This document shows, in pieces, positions 27,254 through 35,832 of a DNA stretch of 64,000 nt. The notes under the pieces are model-generated. The model saw only the letters and a list, made by a program, of their open reading frames with translations, searched no databases and was not told where the DNA came from. This DNA comes from Dehalogenimonas sp. 4OHTPN (GTDB lineage Bacteria > Chloroflexota > Dehalococcoidia > Dehalococcoidales > Dehalococcoidaceae). The stretch is from the NCBI RefSeq assembly GCF_040448695.1, contig NZ_CP159307.1, positions 1,240,001 to 1,304,000 of the forward strand. The letters are read 5' to 3'. Positions within the stretch are counted from its first letter, which is position 1. Each line of letters begins with the position of its first letter. Made by a program: the position numbers and the translations under genes.

Positions 27254-28579
27254 TTGGCAGACAACCAGACCAACCCCGTGGACATGGACAAGATCATCAA
27301 CTTAAGCCGGCGGCGCGGCTTTGTATTCCAATCGAGCGAGATATACGGGGCTCCCGGCGGGGCCTGGGACTACGGGCCGCTGGGCGTTCTCTTAAAGAAC
27401 AACGTCAAGCAGGCCTGGTGGCAGTCCATGGTCCAGGAGCGGGATGACGTGGTGGGCGTCGACGCCTCGATACTGATGAATCCAAGGGTCTGGGAAGCCT
27501 CCGGCCACGTCACGGGCTTTTCCGACCCGATGCAGGACTGCCTGGCCTGCAAGATGCGCTGGCGCCCCGGCGACTTCGAGGGCGCAGTGTGCCCGTCCTG
27601 CGGCGGCAAGCTGACCGAGCCGCGGCAGTTCAATTTGATGTTCAAGACCTTCATGGGGCCGGTGGAGGACTCCGCCGCCGTCACCTACCTGCGGCCGGAG
27701 ACGGCCCAGGGCATCTTCGTCAATTTCGAGAACGTGTTGAATACTACCCGCAAAAAGCTGCCCTTCGGCATCGCCCAGGTCGGCAAGAGCTTCCGAAACG
27801 AGATCACCACCGGCAACTTCATCTTCAGGAGCCGCGAGTTCGAGCAGATGGAGCTGGAGTACTTTGTGAAGCCCGGCACCGATGAGGAATGGCACGCGCA
27901 CTGGTTAAGAGCGCGGCTGGAGTGGTACACAAGCCTGGGTATGAAGAAGGAAAACCTGCAGCTGCGCGCCCACTGCAAAGACGAGCTGGCGCACTACGCC
28001 AAAGCATGCTCCGACATCCAGTATCTTTTCCCGATGGGCTGGAGCGAGCTTGAGGGCATAGCCAACCGGCAGGACTTCGACCTGAAGCAGCACTCCCAGT
28101 ATTCCGGCAAGAACCTCGAGTATTTCGACGAGGAGACCAAGGAACACTTCACGCCTTACGTCATCGAGCCGTCCGCCGGAGTCGACCGTTCGGTGCTGGC
28201 CTTCCTGCTGGACGCCTATACCGAGGAGCCGGACAAGGACGAGACGCGCACCGTGCTGAAGCTGCACCCGAGGCTGGCGCCCTACAAGGCGGCGGTGCTG
28301 CCGCTGTCCAAGAAGGAGCCGCTGGCCAACCTGTCAAAGGAGATTTACGCCTCCCTGCGCAAGGCCTGGATGGTGACCTACGACGAAGCCCAGAGCATTG
28401 GGCGGCGCTACCGGCGGCAGGACGAGATAGGCACGCCGTACTGCATCACCGTGGACTTCGACTCCCTGAACGACAAGATGGTCACGGTGCGCGAGCGCGA
28501 CTCGATGAAACAAGATAGGATTCCGATCGAGGAGATCAAGGCGTACCTGTTCCCAAGGCTGAAGGGGGAAGTAAAATAA
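27254..28579 (+). CDS. glyS: Glycyl-tRNA synthetase (homodimeric type)
   Basis: The enzyme charges tRNA-Gly with glycine. It is the alpha2, class II form: motif regions [18 protein letters not shown] at the N-terminus, [45 protein letters not shown] (motif 2), and [14 protein letters not shown] (motif 3). CxxC pairs ([15 protein letters not shown]) form the zinc-binding insert. The TTG at 27254, 7 nt after AAGGAG (27241-27246), is the start, giving 441 residues; the frame upstream to 27095 lies in repeats. A heterotetrameric glyQ/glyS system is therefore not needed. Confidence 0.95.
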   Translation: MADNQTNPVDMDKIINLSRRRGFVFQSSEIYGAPGGAWDYGPLGVLLKNNVKQAWWQSMVQERDDVVGVDASILMNPRVWEASGHVTGFSDPMQDCLACKMRWRPGDFEGAVCPSCGGKLTEPRQFNLMFKTFMGPVEDSAAVTYLRPETAQGIFVNFENVLNTTRKKLPFGIAQVGKSFRNEITTGNFIFRSREFEQMELEYFVKPGTDEEWHAHWLRARLEWYTSLGMKKENLQLRAHCKDELAHYAKACSDIQYLFPMGWSELEGIANRQDFDLKQHSQYSGKNLEYFDEETKEHFTPYVIEPSAGVDRSVLAFLLDAYTEEPDKDETRTVLKLHPRLAPYKAAVLPLSKKEPLANLSKEIYASLRKAWMVTYDEAQSIGRRYRRQDEIGTPYCITVDFDSLNDKMVTVRERDSMKQDRIPIEEIKAYLFPRLKGEVK

Positions 28580-28669
28580 CGGAAATCCGAAACACGAATG
28601 TCGAAATCCTAAGTAAGACCAAATATCTAATGCAAAATTCAAAATTGCAACTACCCCTCTCCTTCATAT

Positions 28670-28690
28670 CCTCTCCCGCAAGGGGAGAGG
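28670..28690. repeat. Palindromic hairpin, module C-like
   Basis: CCTCTCCC and GGGGAGAGG arms around GCAA form a strong hairpin like module C of the array at 25973-26499. It is followed by AAAATGGG, not a T-run, so a terminator function for glyS is uncertain. Confidence 0.55.
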
Positions 28691-28701
28691 AAAATGGGAT
28701 A

Positions 28702-28786
28702 TGGATCCTCCGCTTTCGCATAGGATTATAAAAGGATGAGAATCATCCATTTCATTACCAGCAGTCGAGATCGGCACACGACATAG
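28702..28786 (+). repeat. Left direct repeat: copy of the sbcD-like 5' end
   Basis: Positions 28702-28753 align with 29550-29600 with about 44 of 52 matching positions and one gap, including the identical stretch GATGAGAATCATCCATTTC. The ATG at 28736 opens MRIIHF, the start of the SbcD-like protein, then stops after 16 residues. Beyond 28753 weak similarity to the gene continues. This is a decayed copy of the promoter and start of that gene. Confidence 0.7.
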
Positions 28787-28816
28787 AAGAAACACTAATT
28801 CTTCCGGGAGTTTCAG

Positions 28817-29194
28817 TTGACAACTGCTTTACTTGTAGGGTTGGGCGGATTTATCGGTTCCGCGTCCCGGTACTTGATAAGCGGGGCGGTTCAGAAATAC
28901 GCTTCCAATAGCTGGTTCCCGTATGGGACTATGACGGTTAACATCCTGGGTTGCCTGATTATCGGCCTCCTGGCCGGGCTGGCTGAAAGCCGCGGCATTT
29001 TCACTTCGGAGTCAAGGGCGTTTGTATTCATCGGGGTGCTCGGCGGCTTTACCACATTTTCCAGCTTTACCTACGATACCACCTCTCTGATTCACAACGG
29101 GCAATACATCGGTGCTGCCGTAAACGTTTTAACCCAGGTAGTTATTGGATTAGCCGCGACTTTTATCGGATATTACGTAACGGCGCGATTGTAG
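28817..29194 (+). CDS. crcB: Fluoride export channel CrcB (Fluc)
   Basis: CrcB/Fluc forms a dual-topology dimeric fluoride channel in the inner membrane. The 125-residue protein has four membrane segments. Family signatures are GGFIGSASRYLIS (10-22), GTMTVNILGCLIIGLL (about 39-54) and GGFTTFSSFTYDT (about 75-87, with the fluoride-lining Phe and Ser/Thr residues). TTG start at 28817 with CCGGGAG upstream. The gene is followed 8 nt later by a DUF190 gene, a common partner. No fluoride riboswitch is seen upstream. Direct repeats flank the pair, so it may be an acquired cassette. Confidence 0.94.
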   Translation: MTTALLVGLGGFIGSASRYLISGAVQKYASNSWFPYGTMTVNILGCLIIGLLAGLAESRGIFTSESRAFVFIGVLGGFTTFSSFTYDTTSLIHNGQYIGAAVNVLTQVVIGLAATFIGYYVTARL

Positions 29195-29202
29195 GAGCAT
29201 CA

Positions 29203-29547
29203 ATGAATTTACCGAACGAGGGACAACTGCTTCGCATCTTTATCGGCGAAACCGACAAACACGATGGGATGCCTTTATATGAATGGATAGTGCGGGAGGC
29301 GCGGAAGGCCGGGATTGCCGGGGCGACGGTTTTTCGGGGAATTGCGGGCTTCGGGGCCGGGTCAAGGATCCACACCACTAACATCCTTAGACTTTCACTC
29401 GACCTGCCAATTGTGGTCGAAATTGTGGATACGCCTGAAAAAATTGAGTCATTCATCGGTTTTCTCGATCCGGTTGTCACCGAAGGCCTGATGACGGTGG
29501 AAAAAGCCAGCGTCAAATTTTACCGCGCCGGAAACAAGAAAAGGTAA
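29203..29547 (+). CDS. DUF190 domain protein
   Basis: The 114-residue soluble protein belongs to the DUF190 family, small PII-like proteins: QLLRIFIGETDKHDGMPLYEWIVREARKAG at the N-terminus, GATVFRGIAGFGAGSRIHTTNIL in the middle and PIVVEIVDTPEKIESF near the end. DUF190 genes commonly sit beside crcB and are thought to act as regulatory or sensing partners, but the ligand is not established here. Start ATG with GTAGGAG upstream, 8 nt after crcB. Confidence 0.9.
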   Translation: MNLPNEGQLLRIFIGETDKHDGMPLYEWIVREARKAGIAGATVFRGIAGFGAGSRIHTTNILRLSLDLPIVVEIVDTPEKIESFIGFLDPVVTEGLMTVEKASVKFYRAGNKKR

Positions 29548-29549
29548 TT

Positions 29550-29600
29550 TGGATCCTTACTTTCGTATAAGATGACAAAACGATGAGAATCATCCATTTC
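29550..29600 (+). repeat. Right direct repeat at sbcD-like start
   Basis: This copy (partner at 28702-28753) contains the putative TATAAG -10 box (29566-29571) and the true ATG (29583) of the SbcD-like gene. The crcB-DUF190 pair lies between the two copies. Confidence 0.7.
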
Positions 29601-30818
29601 GCTGACCTGCACCTGGGGGTCGAGGTCTACGGCAGGCCCGACGCAGCGACGGGGCTTGATACCCGCCTGCTGGACTTCCTGGCGGCGTTTGACAAGCTGA
29701 CGGACTACGCCGTTGCCGAGAAAGTGGACCTGGTGCTCTTCTGCGGCGACGCCTTCAAGAGCCGCGACCCGTCACAGACCCAGCAGCGGGAGTTTGCCCG
29801 CCGCATCAGAAGGCTTGCGGACGCCGGAATCCCGGTCTTCCTGCTCACCGGCAACCACGACCTGCCGGCCACCTCAGGACGCGCCACCTCAACAGAGATC
29901 TACGACACGCTGCGCATACCCAACGTCACCGTGGCGGCGCAGGCAAAGGTATACAAAATCGAGACGGCCTCCGGGTCGCTGCAGGTGGCGGCGCTGCCGT
30001 GGCCGCGCAAGGGTTCAGTCGAAAGCAAGGCGCAGGCCGAGGGCCAGAGCCTGTCACCTGATGAGTTGAAGGCCAAGATCGAGGCCGGTTTGACGGCTAA
30101 GATACGGCAGATGGCGGATAGCCTCGATCCGATTGTTCCCTCGATACTGGCTGCCCACATCTGGGTTGACGGCGCGGCGACGGCGTCGGAGCGGAAGTAT
30201 ATCCTCGGCACAGAGCCTACCGTTATGTTAAGCAATATCGCTCTGCCCACCTTCGATTACGTGGCTTTGGGACACCTGCACAAGCGCCAGGAGCTTGCCC
30301 GGAACCCGCCGGTGATTTACAGCGGCAGCCTGGAGCGGCTGGATTTCGGCGAAGAGAGGGACGACAAGGGGTTCTACGTCATCGAGTTTACAAAGGACAG
30401 CGGGCGTAAGCACACCGACTACCATTTCCACAAACTCAACGGGCGGCGGTTCCTGACGCTGGAAAAGACCCTCTACGAGGGAGAACTTGATCCGACTTCA
30501 TCGGTCTTGAAAATGTTAACCGACCGCAGCGACGATATTGCCGGGGCTGTTGTACAATTGAAGTTGAAGATGCCGGAGCCGGTCGCTCCCCTGCTGAGGG
30601 AGGCCGAGATCAAGAACGCTCTCAAGGACGCGTATTACTTCGCCATAGCCCGCGAGGTTGAGCGGCAGGCGCGCAACCGGCTGAGGGCGGAGCATGATGA
30701 ATCCTTGACGCCGTTGCAGGCGCTGGATAGGTACCTGGCGATGAAAGGCGTATCTGAGGCGAGAAAGAAGGAATTGATGAGTAAAGCGGCGGAGTTGATG
30801 GCGGAGGTAGAGTTATAA
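29583..30818 (+). CDS. SbcD/Mre11-like DNA nuclease
   Basis: Metallophosphoesterase nuclease of the SbcD/Mre11 type, which with SbcC processes DNA ends and hairpins. The 411-residue protein has the phosphoesterase motifs IIHFADLHLGV (3-13), LFCGDAFKSRDPS, FLLTGNHDLPAT (about 84-95), LAAHIWVDGA and VALGHLHKRQE. The C-terminal cap region (from 280) is typical. An sbcC-like ATPase normally follows but here a pseudouridine synthase follows, so the partner must be elsewhere or is not used. ATG lacks a strong SD; a TATAAG box lies only 11 nt upstream. Confidence 0.88.
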   Translation: MRIIHFADLHLGVEVYGRPDAATGLDTRLLDFLAAFDKLTDYAVAEKVDLVLFCGDAFKSRDPSQTQQREFARRIRRLADAGIPVFLLTGNHDLPATSGRATSTEIYDTLRIPNVTVAAQAKVYKIETASGSLQVAALPWPRKGSVESKAQAEGQSLSPDELKAKIEAGLTAKIRQMADSLDPIVPSILAAHIWVDGAATASERKYILGTEPTVMLSNIALPTFDYVALGHLHKRQELARNPPVIYSGSLERLDFGEERDDKGFYVIEFTKDSGRKHTDYHFHKLNGRRFLTLEKTLYEGELDPTSSVLKMLTDRSDDIAGAVVQLKLKMPEPVAPLLREAEIKNALKDAYYFAIAREVERQARNRLRAEHDESLTPLQALDRYLAMKGVSEARKKELMSKAAELMAEVEL

Positions 30819-31102
30819 AGCGCGAATCAGCCTCCAAAAGGCATATCGGGTTCCCCGCCGGCGCGGGGAGCGCAAAGAATAGTCAACCCCGGGGGCGGCA
30901 GCAGGCCGGCCTGGTGCCGGCGCGGGCCGATTTAAGACCTGGCGCAGCAGACCCTGGGCAAGATATCTCTCCTCTGCGGCGGGCTTCTCAAAGCAAGGGG
31001 GAGGTTCCCTTCCCGCAGCGGCGGGCGGGCGGGCGTTCATCCGGGCCGCGGCTGAAGCGGCCGGCGGGTAAAATCCCAGGATCTACTTCAGGACCGCCTA
31101 CC

Positions 31103-31795
31103 TTGCTCAAGACGCTGCGGGACGCGGGGCTGGGATCCCGGCGGGACCTGGCTGAGGCGATCAAAGCCGGGCGGGTCAAGGTTAATGATACAGTCGCCGA
31201 GAGCTACAGCCTGCCGCTCAAGGACAGCGACAGAATAGTCTTCGACGGCCGGGAAGTCCCCATTGCCAGACTGCATAAGATCTACCTGGCGCTCAATAAG
31301 CCCGCCGGCGTCATCACCACCACCGATGACGAGCAAGGCCGGCAGACGGTGCTCGATTTATTGCCTGAAGAGTATAAAAAATACCAGTTGTTTCCCGTCG
31401 GGCGGCTGGACGAAGATACCACCGGGCTGGTGCTTTTGACCAACGACGGCGCGCTGGCCTACCGGCTGACCCACCCGCGTTTTGAGGTGGAAAAGGAATA
31501 CCTGGTGGCTATCGACAAAGCGCTTTCCGCCGACCAAATCGAGCAGATCGAAGCCGGCATCGAACTCGATGACGGCCTGAGCGCGCCGGCCAGGGTCAAG
31601 CCGGTCATCCACCCGCCCTACAACTACCGCATCATCATCCGCGAAGGCAAGAAGCGCATCGTGCGGCGGCTGTTCGCCGCGGTAGGGCAGCAGGTCAGGG
31701 AACTGAAGCGCATCCGCATCGGGCGGCTGAAGCTGGATAATCTGAAAGAGGGTTCGGTCAAGCGGCTGACGGGCGCGGTCGCCCACAAAATTTAG
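31103..31795 (+). CDS. rRNA pseudouridine synthase (RluB/RsuA family)
   Basis: Isomerises uridine to pseudouridine in rRNA. The 230-residue product starts with an S4 domain (LKTLRDAGLGSRRDLAEAIKAGRVKVN), then the catalytic region LNKPAGVITTTDD and FPVGRLDEDTTGLVLLTNDG, with the catalytic Asp in GRLDEDTTGL. The C-terminal REGKKRIVRRLFAAVG is typical of RluB. TTG at 31103 is chosen: the S4 domain starts there, AGGA lies about 10 nt upstream and a TAAAAT box is at 31069-31074. The frame is open upstream to 30914 (GTG) with low-complexity basic sequence, so an extended form cannot be excluded. Confidence 0.9.
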   Translation: MLKTLRDAGLGSRRDLAEAIKAGRVKVNDTVAESYSLPLKDSDRIVFDGREVPIARLHKIYLALNKPAGVITTTDDEQGRQTVLDLLPEEYKKYQLFPVGRLDEDTTGLVLLTNDGALAYRLTHPRFEVEKEYLVAIDKALSADQIEQIEAGIELDDGLSAPARVKPVIHPPYNYRIIIREGKKRIVRRLFAAVGQQVRELKRIRIGRLKLDNLKEGSVKRLTGAVAHKI

Positions 31796-31803
31796 GAAAA
31801 CTG

Positions 31804-32490
31804 CTACCCCTTGTTCTTGAACCGCCTCATTTCCCATTCCTTGAGGCACTTCAGGCCTTCGTCGTCGGAGACGGTGTTCCAGTAGCGGTAGTAGTAGGAA
31901 ACATAGAACTTGGGCGCCAGCGCCGTTTCCACCGTCACAATCCGGTCAGCCACTTTCTCAACTTTGCGCACCGCCATTTCCGATGCCACCGGTACGGCGA
32001 CGATAATCCGCGCCGGGCGGCGGCGGCGGACGGACTCCACCGCGGCCATCATGGTGTAGCCGGAAGCCAGGCCGTCATCAACGATGATGACCGTCTTGCC
32101 GGTGACGACCGACAGGGGCCGAGTTCCCCGGTAGAAGATGCTGCGCTTCTGAATTTCATTGCGGACGCCGGCCACCTGGTAATTGATTTGCGACGGGGTC
32201 AATTTCAGGTCACGGACCAGATCATGGTTCAAAATAGTCGTCCCGTCATCAGCCACGGCGCCGAAGCCGCCTTCCGGCCGCAGCGGGATGGGAATTTTCC
32301 GGGAGATAACGACGTCCAGCTCAGCGCCCAGGGCAAGGGCTACCTGCAGGCCTATCGGCAGGCCGCCGTTGGGAATAGCCAAAACGATCGTCGCTTCGTT
32401 TTTATAGGCAGAGAGCTTTTCGGCCAGCTGTTTGCCGGCGTCGAAGCGGTTTTCGAAGATTGGGTCGCGATTGGCTTGTCTGTAGACCAT
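31804..32490 (-). CDS. Phosphoribosyltransferase family protein
   Basis: The 228-residue protein has the type I PRPP-binding motif TVIIVDDGLASGYTMMAA (about 131-148) and the N-terminal AIPNGGLPIGLQVA loop with ALGAELDVVISRKIPIP. The family also contains enzymes fused to hydrolases and is often annotated as predicted phosphoribosyltransferase; the exact base is unknown. It follows ade and hpt on the same strand with a 70-nt gap, so a role in purine salvage is plausible. ATG start with AAGGG upstream. Convergent with the pseudouridine synthase gene, only 8 nt apart. Confidence 0.85.
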   Translation of the reverse strand: MVYRQANRDPIFENRFDAGKQLAEKLSAYKNEATIVLAIPNGGLPIGLQVALALGAELDVVISRKIPIPLRPEGGFGAVADDGTTILNHDLVRDLKLTPSQINYQVAGVRNEIQKRSIFYRGTRPLSVVTGKTVIIVDDGLASGYTMMAAVESVRRRRPARIIVAVPVASEMAVRKVEKVADRIVTVETALAPKFYVSYYYRYWNTVSDDEGLKCLKEWEMRRFKNKG

Positions 32491-32560
32491 GAGCGGAACC
32501 CTTCTTGAATACTAATTAAGACATCCGAGCTTTTTTCGCCATGCTCCGGTTGGCATTGGA

Positions 32561-34249
32561 TCAAATCAGCTTGAAGGCAGCGACGTCTACCATGCCTTTA
32601 TCGGTGATCTTGAGTTCCGGGATGACCGGCAATGCTAAGAAAGACAGTGCGGCAAAGGGGGCGGTCAGCCTGGCGCCGATGTCCCTGGCGGCGGCCTCCA
32701 CCGCTTCGAAGCCTTGGATGACTTTATCCAAAGGTTCCGAGGACATCAGACCGGCAAAGGGCAGCGGCAAGGACTCGAACACTCTGCCTCCTTCGGCCAC
32801 GGCCAGCCCGCCGCCCATAGTAACGACCGCCTGGACGGCGGCGCAGATATCATCGTCGGTGGTGCCGACGCAGACGATGTTGTGGGAGTCATGGGCCACC
32901 GAAGATGCCAGCGCGCCCCGCGACAGGCCGAAACCGCTGACCAAACCTTTGCCGATATTGCCAGTGGCGTGATGCCGCTCGACGACGACGAGTTTGAGGA
33001 TGTCCCGCTCGAAGTCCGGCACCGATTTAACCGTTTCCCGAAGGTAGCGGGTGACAATCTGGCCCGGTATGACCCCGACAACCGGCACCGTCTCCGGCGA
33101 CAGGTCCATGGCGAGGCCGGCCGCCGCGAAAGGGGCGACGTTCATGCTCCGGCGCAGGCGCGACGGGGCGCGGACACGAGGCTTAAACAAAGCTTCGCCG
33201 TTACGGGCAATCAGCTTGCCGCGGAAAAATACTTGCTTTATGTTAAATGATTTCAGGTTATCGACGACAAGAAGATTGGCGGCGTAGCCGGGAGCAATGG
33301 CGCCGGCCTGCCGCAGGCCGAAATACTCCGCCGGGTTGATCGTCGCCAGTTGAACGGCCCGCACTGGGTCCAGTCCCAGGGCGATGGCTTTGCGGACGAC
33401 GGCATCCAGATCACCGTCCCGGCGCAGATCCGAACAACTCCGGTCGTCAACTACGAACATGCAGCGCTTGTAAGTCTTGTCAGTCACCAGCGGCAGCAGC
33501 TCGGCCAGGTTTTTCTCCGTCGAGCCCTCGCGGATCATGATGTGCAGACCGCGGGCTAGTTTCTCACGGGCTTCCGCCAAACGCGTGGATTCGTGGTCCG
33601 AGCCGATGCCCGCCGAGATGTAAGCGTTCAGGTCACGGCCGGAAAGCCCCGGGGCATGACCGTCGATGATCTTACCTTCCGATGCTTTGAGCTTATCAAG
33701 TACTAACGCGTCGGCGAAGATAACGCCGGGGAAGTTCATCATCTCGCCCAGTCCGATAACACCGCCCTGCTTGAGCAGACGGACGATCTCCCTGGCGTCA
33801 ACGGCTGAGCCCGACGTCTCCAGGTGGGTGGCTGGGACGCAGGACGGCGCCATAACGTACATATCCAGCGGCAGCTTTTTGGCGGCCTTGAGGATGTATT
33901 TGATGCCGTCCAGGCCGACAACATTAGTCAGTTCATGCAGGTCGGTAACGACGCCGGTGGTGCCGCGGGCTGCAACGGCCCGGGCGTACTGGCCGATATC
34001 GAGCATCGAGGACTCAATGTGAGTGTGGCCGTCGATGAGGCCGGGCAGCAGGTATTTGCCGCCGAGGTCGATGACCTCTTTTGCCTCGGAATAATCGCCC
34101 ACTCCGGCAACGACCCCATCGCAAACGGCGACGGCGGTTTTCTCTATCTCACCATCGAAAACGTTGACCACTCTGGCGTTTATGAACAGGAGGTCCGCTG
34201 GCTCCAGGCCGCGGGCAACGTTAATCGTCCGATGCAAGCTGTCTTTCAA
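32561..34249 (-). CDS. ade: Adenine deaminase
   Basis: Ade deaminates adenine to hypoxanthine. The 562-residue protein belongs to the amidohydrolase superfamily: YLLPGLIDGHTHIESSML (metal-binding HxH), ATHLETSGSA, IDGHAPGLSG, and DDDICAAVQAVVTMGGG in the C-terminal region. TTG at 34249 with GGAGGCG upstream is taken as the start, overlapping the end of hpt by 29 nt; the open frame reaching 34366 is inside hpt. Deamination of adenine followed by Hpt-mediated salvage of hypoxanthine makes this a coherent pair. Confidence 0.93.
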   Translation of the reverse strand: MKDSLHRTINVARGLEPADLLFINARVVNVFDGEIEKTAVAVCDGVVAGVGDYSEAKEVIDLGGKYLLPGLIDGHTHIESSMLDIGQYARAVAARGTTGVVTDLHELTNVVGLDGIKYILKAAKKLPLDMYVMAPSCVPATHLETSGSAVDAREIVRLLKQGGVIGLGEMMNFPGVIFADALVLDKLKASEGKIIDGHAPGLSGRDLNAYISAGIGSDHESTRLAEAREKLARGLHIMIREGSTEKNLAELLPLVTDKTYKRCMFVVDDRSCSDLRRDGDLDAVVRKAIALGLDPVRAVQLATINPAEYFGLRQAGAIAPGYAANLLVVDNLKSFNIKQVFFRGKLIARNGEALFKPRVRAPSRLRRSMNVAPFAAAGLAMDLSPETVPVVGVIPGQIVTRYLRETVKSVPDFERDILKLVVVERHHATGNIGKGLVSGFGLSRGALASSVAHDSHNIVCVGTTDDDICAAVQAVVTMGGGLAVAEGGRVFESLPLPFAGLMSSEPLDKVIQGFEAVEAAARDIGARLTAPFAALSFLALPVIPELKITDKGMVDVAAFKLI

Positions 34250-34781
34250 CGGGCGCCTCCTCCAAAGTGTAGATCTGCGGCAGTTGGCGGTAGCGCTGGG
34301 CGAAGTCAAGTCCGTAGCCCACCACGAATTTGTCTGGAAGAGTGAATCCTGAGTAGGCGACTTCAACTTTGACCTGGCGTCGGGCAGGCTTATCCATCAG
34401 GGCGCATACCCTGACCGAAGCCGGGCGGCGGGCGGCGAGGAACTTCAACAGGGCATCAAGACACAGGCCGGTATCGATTATATCTTCAACGACCAGGATG
34501 TGGCGGCTCTCTATAGACGCTGCCGGAAAAGCTGTCACCTCGACTTCGCCGCAGGTGGTTACCCCATCTCCGTAGGACGACAGGCCGATGAAGTCAACCT
34601 CCGCCGGAATGGTCAATTCCCTGATAAGATCGGCAAGGAAAACGACCGCGCCTTTGAGCACGCCGATGACCAGCAGCTCTTTTCCGGCGTAATCAGCGGA
34701 AATGCGCGCCGCCAGCGCGCGTACCATGGCGGCGATATCTTCACGGGAATACAAAAGCCTGAGGTCAAAGCTGCCGGTCAC
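34221..34781 (-). CDS. hpt: Hypoxanthine phosphoribosyltransferase
   Basis: Hpt salvages hypoxanthine (and usually guanine) to IMP/GMP with PRPP. The 186-residue protein has LLVIGVLKGAVVFLADLIR, FIGLSSYGDGVT and the PRPP motif ILVVEDIIDTGLCLDALL, and VGYGLDFAQRYRQLP near the end. The GTG at 34781 lies 8 nt after a TATAAT box, with no SD, so a leaderless mRNA is predicted. It is first in the salvage operon hpt-ade-phosphoribosyltransferase. Confidence 0.95.
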   Translation of the reverse strand: MTGSFDLRLLYSREDIAAMVRALAARISADYAGKELLVIGVLKGAVVFLADLIRELTIPAEVDFIGLSSYGDGVTTCGEVEVTAFPAASIESRHILVVEDIIDTGLCLDALLKFLAARRPASVRVCALMDKPARRQVKVEVAYSGFTLPDKFVVGYGLDFAQRYRQLPQIYTLEEAPVERQLASDD

Positions 34782-34789
34782 GGCTCCAA

Positions 34790-34818
34790 ATTATAGACAT
34801 CAGACCAGTATATGTCTA
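34790..34818 (-). promoter_or_regulatory. hpt promoter, predicted leaderless start
   Basis: Minus strand TAGACA (34818-34813), 17 bp, TATAAT (34795-34790); the GTG start follows after 8 nt. Confidence 0.7.
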
Positions 34819-34914
34819 CCCAAAAGGCTATGTTCCTCGATTTAAACCGCGTGTTATAATAACCACGGTTTTATTAATCTTTTTCAGAATCAGATAACCT
34901 GCAAAGGAGTCAGT

Positions 34915-35832
34915 GTGGTTATCAAAGTTGAAAACCTAGTCAAGGTTTACGGTCCGATTCGGGCCGTTGACGGCATCAGTTTCGAGGTCCAGCGCGGTGA
35001 AGTTTTCGGCATGCTCGGCCCGAACGGCGCCGGCAAGACAACCACCGTGGAAATTATCGAAGGTCTTCGTAAGGCTGATTCCGGCACGGTGACCGTACTG
35101 GGCATGGACTCGGAGCACGCTTCGATGGCTATCAAACAGAGAATAGGGGCGCAGCTTCAAACGCCGTCACTGATGCCTTCACTCACAGTTGAGGAACTGC
35201 TCGATGTCTTTGCCGGGTTCTACGACCGTTCGCTGCCGATAGATGAGCTACTGGGGATGCTGTCATTGACAGAGAGTCGGAAAGTGGTGGTCAAAAACCT
35301 TTCCGGCGGCCAACTGCAGCGCCTTTCGGTGGCGATGGCGCTGGTCAACGATCCGGAGATTGCCTTTCTAGATGAACCGACAACGGGCCTCGACCCGCAG
35401 GTGAGGCGCGGCATGTGGCAGGTTATCGAAGACATGAGAGCCAAGGGCAAAACGATCTTTTTAACGACCCATTACATGGAAGAGGCGGAGAGACTGTGCG
35501 ACCGCATCGCCATCATAGATCATGGCAAAATCATCGCCCTGGATACGCCGCGAGGTTTAATCAATGCCAACTTCCACGATAAAGCGGTTCAATTTGAACT
35601 CGACCCCAGACCCGAGACGGAAGAATTGCTGGCTTTCCCGGGAGCCACCAGCGTGGCTTCAGACCTGAATGAAATCGTCATTTATTCCGACGATATCCCG
35701 GCCACCATGTCCGCGACCCTCAAGTACGCCGAAGGCCGGGGCATCACCTCTTCACTCAAAGACCTACGTGTGCGAGAGGCTTCCCTGGAGGACGTATTCC
35801 TGAAACTCACCGGGAGGAAAATCAGAGAATGA
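34915..35832 (+). CDS. ABC-2 type exporter ATP-binding protein
   Basis: ATPase of an ABC exporter. The 305-residue protein has Walker A MLGPNGAGKTTTVEI (about 37-51), signature KNLSGGQLQRLSVA (near 125), Walker B IAFLDEPTTGLDPQ, and the H-loop LTTHYMEE. The C-terminal 80 residues are the extension usual for DrrA/CcmA-like ATPases. GTG at 34915 is 6 nt after AAGGAG (34903-34908); an extended -10, TGTTATAAT, lies at 34852-34860. It overlaps its permease by 4 nt. Substrate is unknown: antibiotic/lipid export or sodium export relatives look alike. Confidence 0.92.
   Translation: MVIKVENLVKVYGPIRAVDGISFEVQRGEVFGMLGPNGAGKTTTVEIIEGLRKADSGTVTVLGMDSEHASMAIKQRIGAQLQTPSLMPSLTVEELLDVFAGFYDRSLPIDELLGMLSLTESRKVVVKNLSGGQLQRLSVAMALVNDPEIAFLDEPTTGLDPQVRRGMWQVIEDMRAKGKTIFLTTHYMEEAERLCDRIAIIDHGKIIALDTPRGLINANFHDKAVQFELDPRPETEELLAFPGATSVASDLNEIVIYSDDIPATMSATLKYAEGRGITSSLKDLRVREASLEDVFLKLTGRKIRE

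Noticed and set aside
28754-28816. Fluoride riboswitch before crcB
   Set aside because: The short region lacks the conserved GGNGAUGG and pseudoknot elements of that riboswitch.
30914-31102. N-terminal extension of the pseudouridine synthase
   Set aside because: It is low-complexity and GC-rich, begins with GTG without SD, and precedes a -10 box; the S4 domain starts at 31103. Not fully excluded.
32181-34352. Several plus-strand frames opposite ade and hpt
   Set aside because: They are antisense frames of strongly coding minus-strand genes and show no domain pattern.
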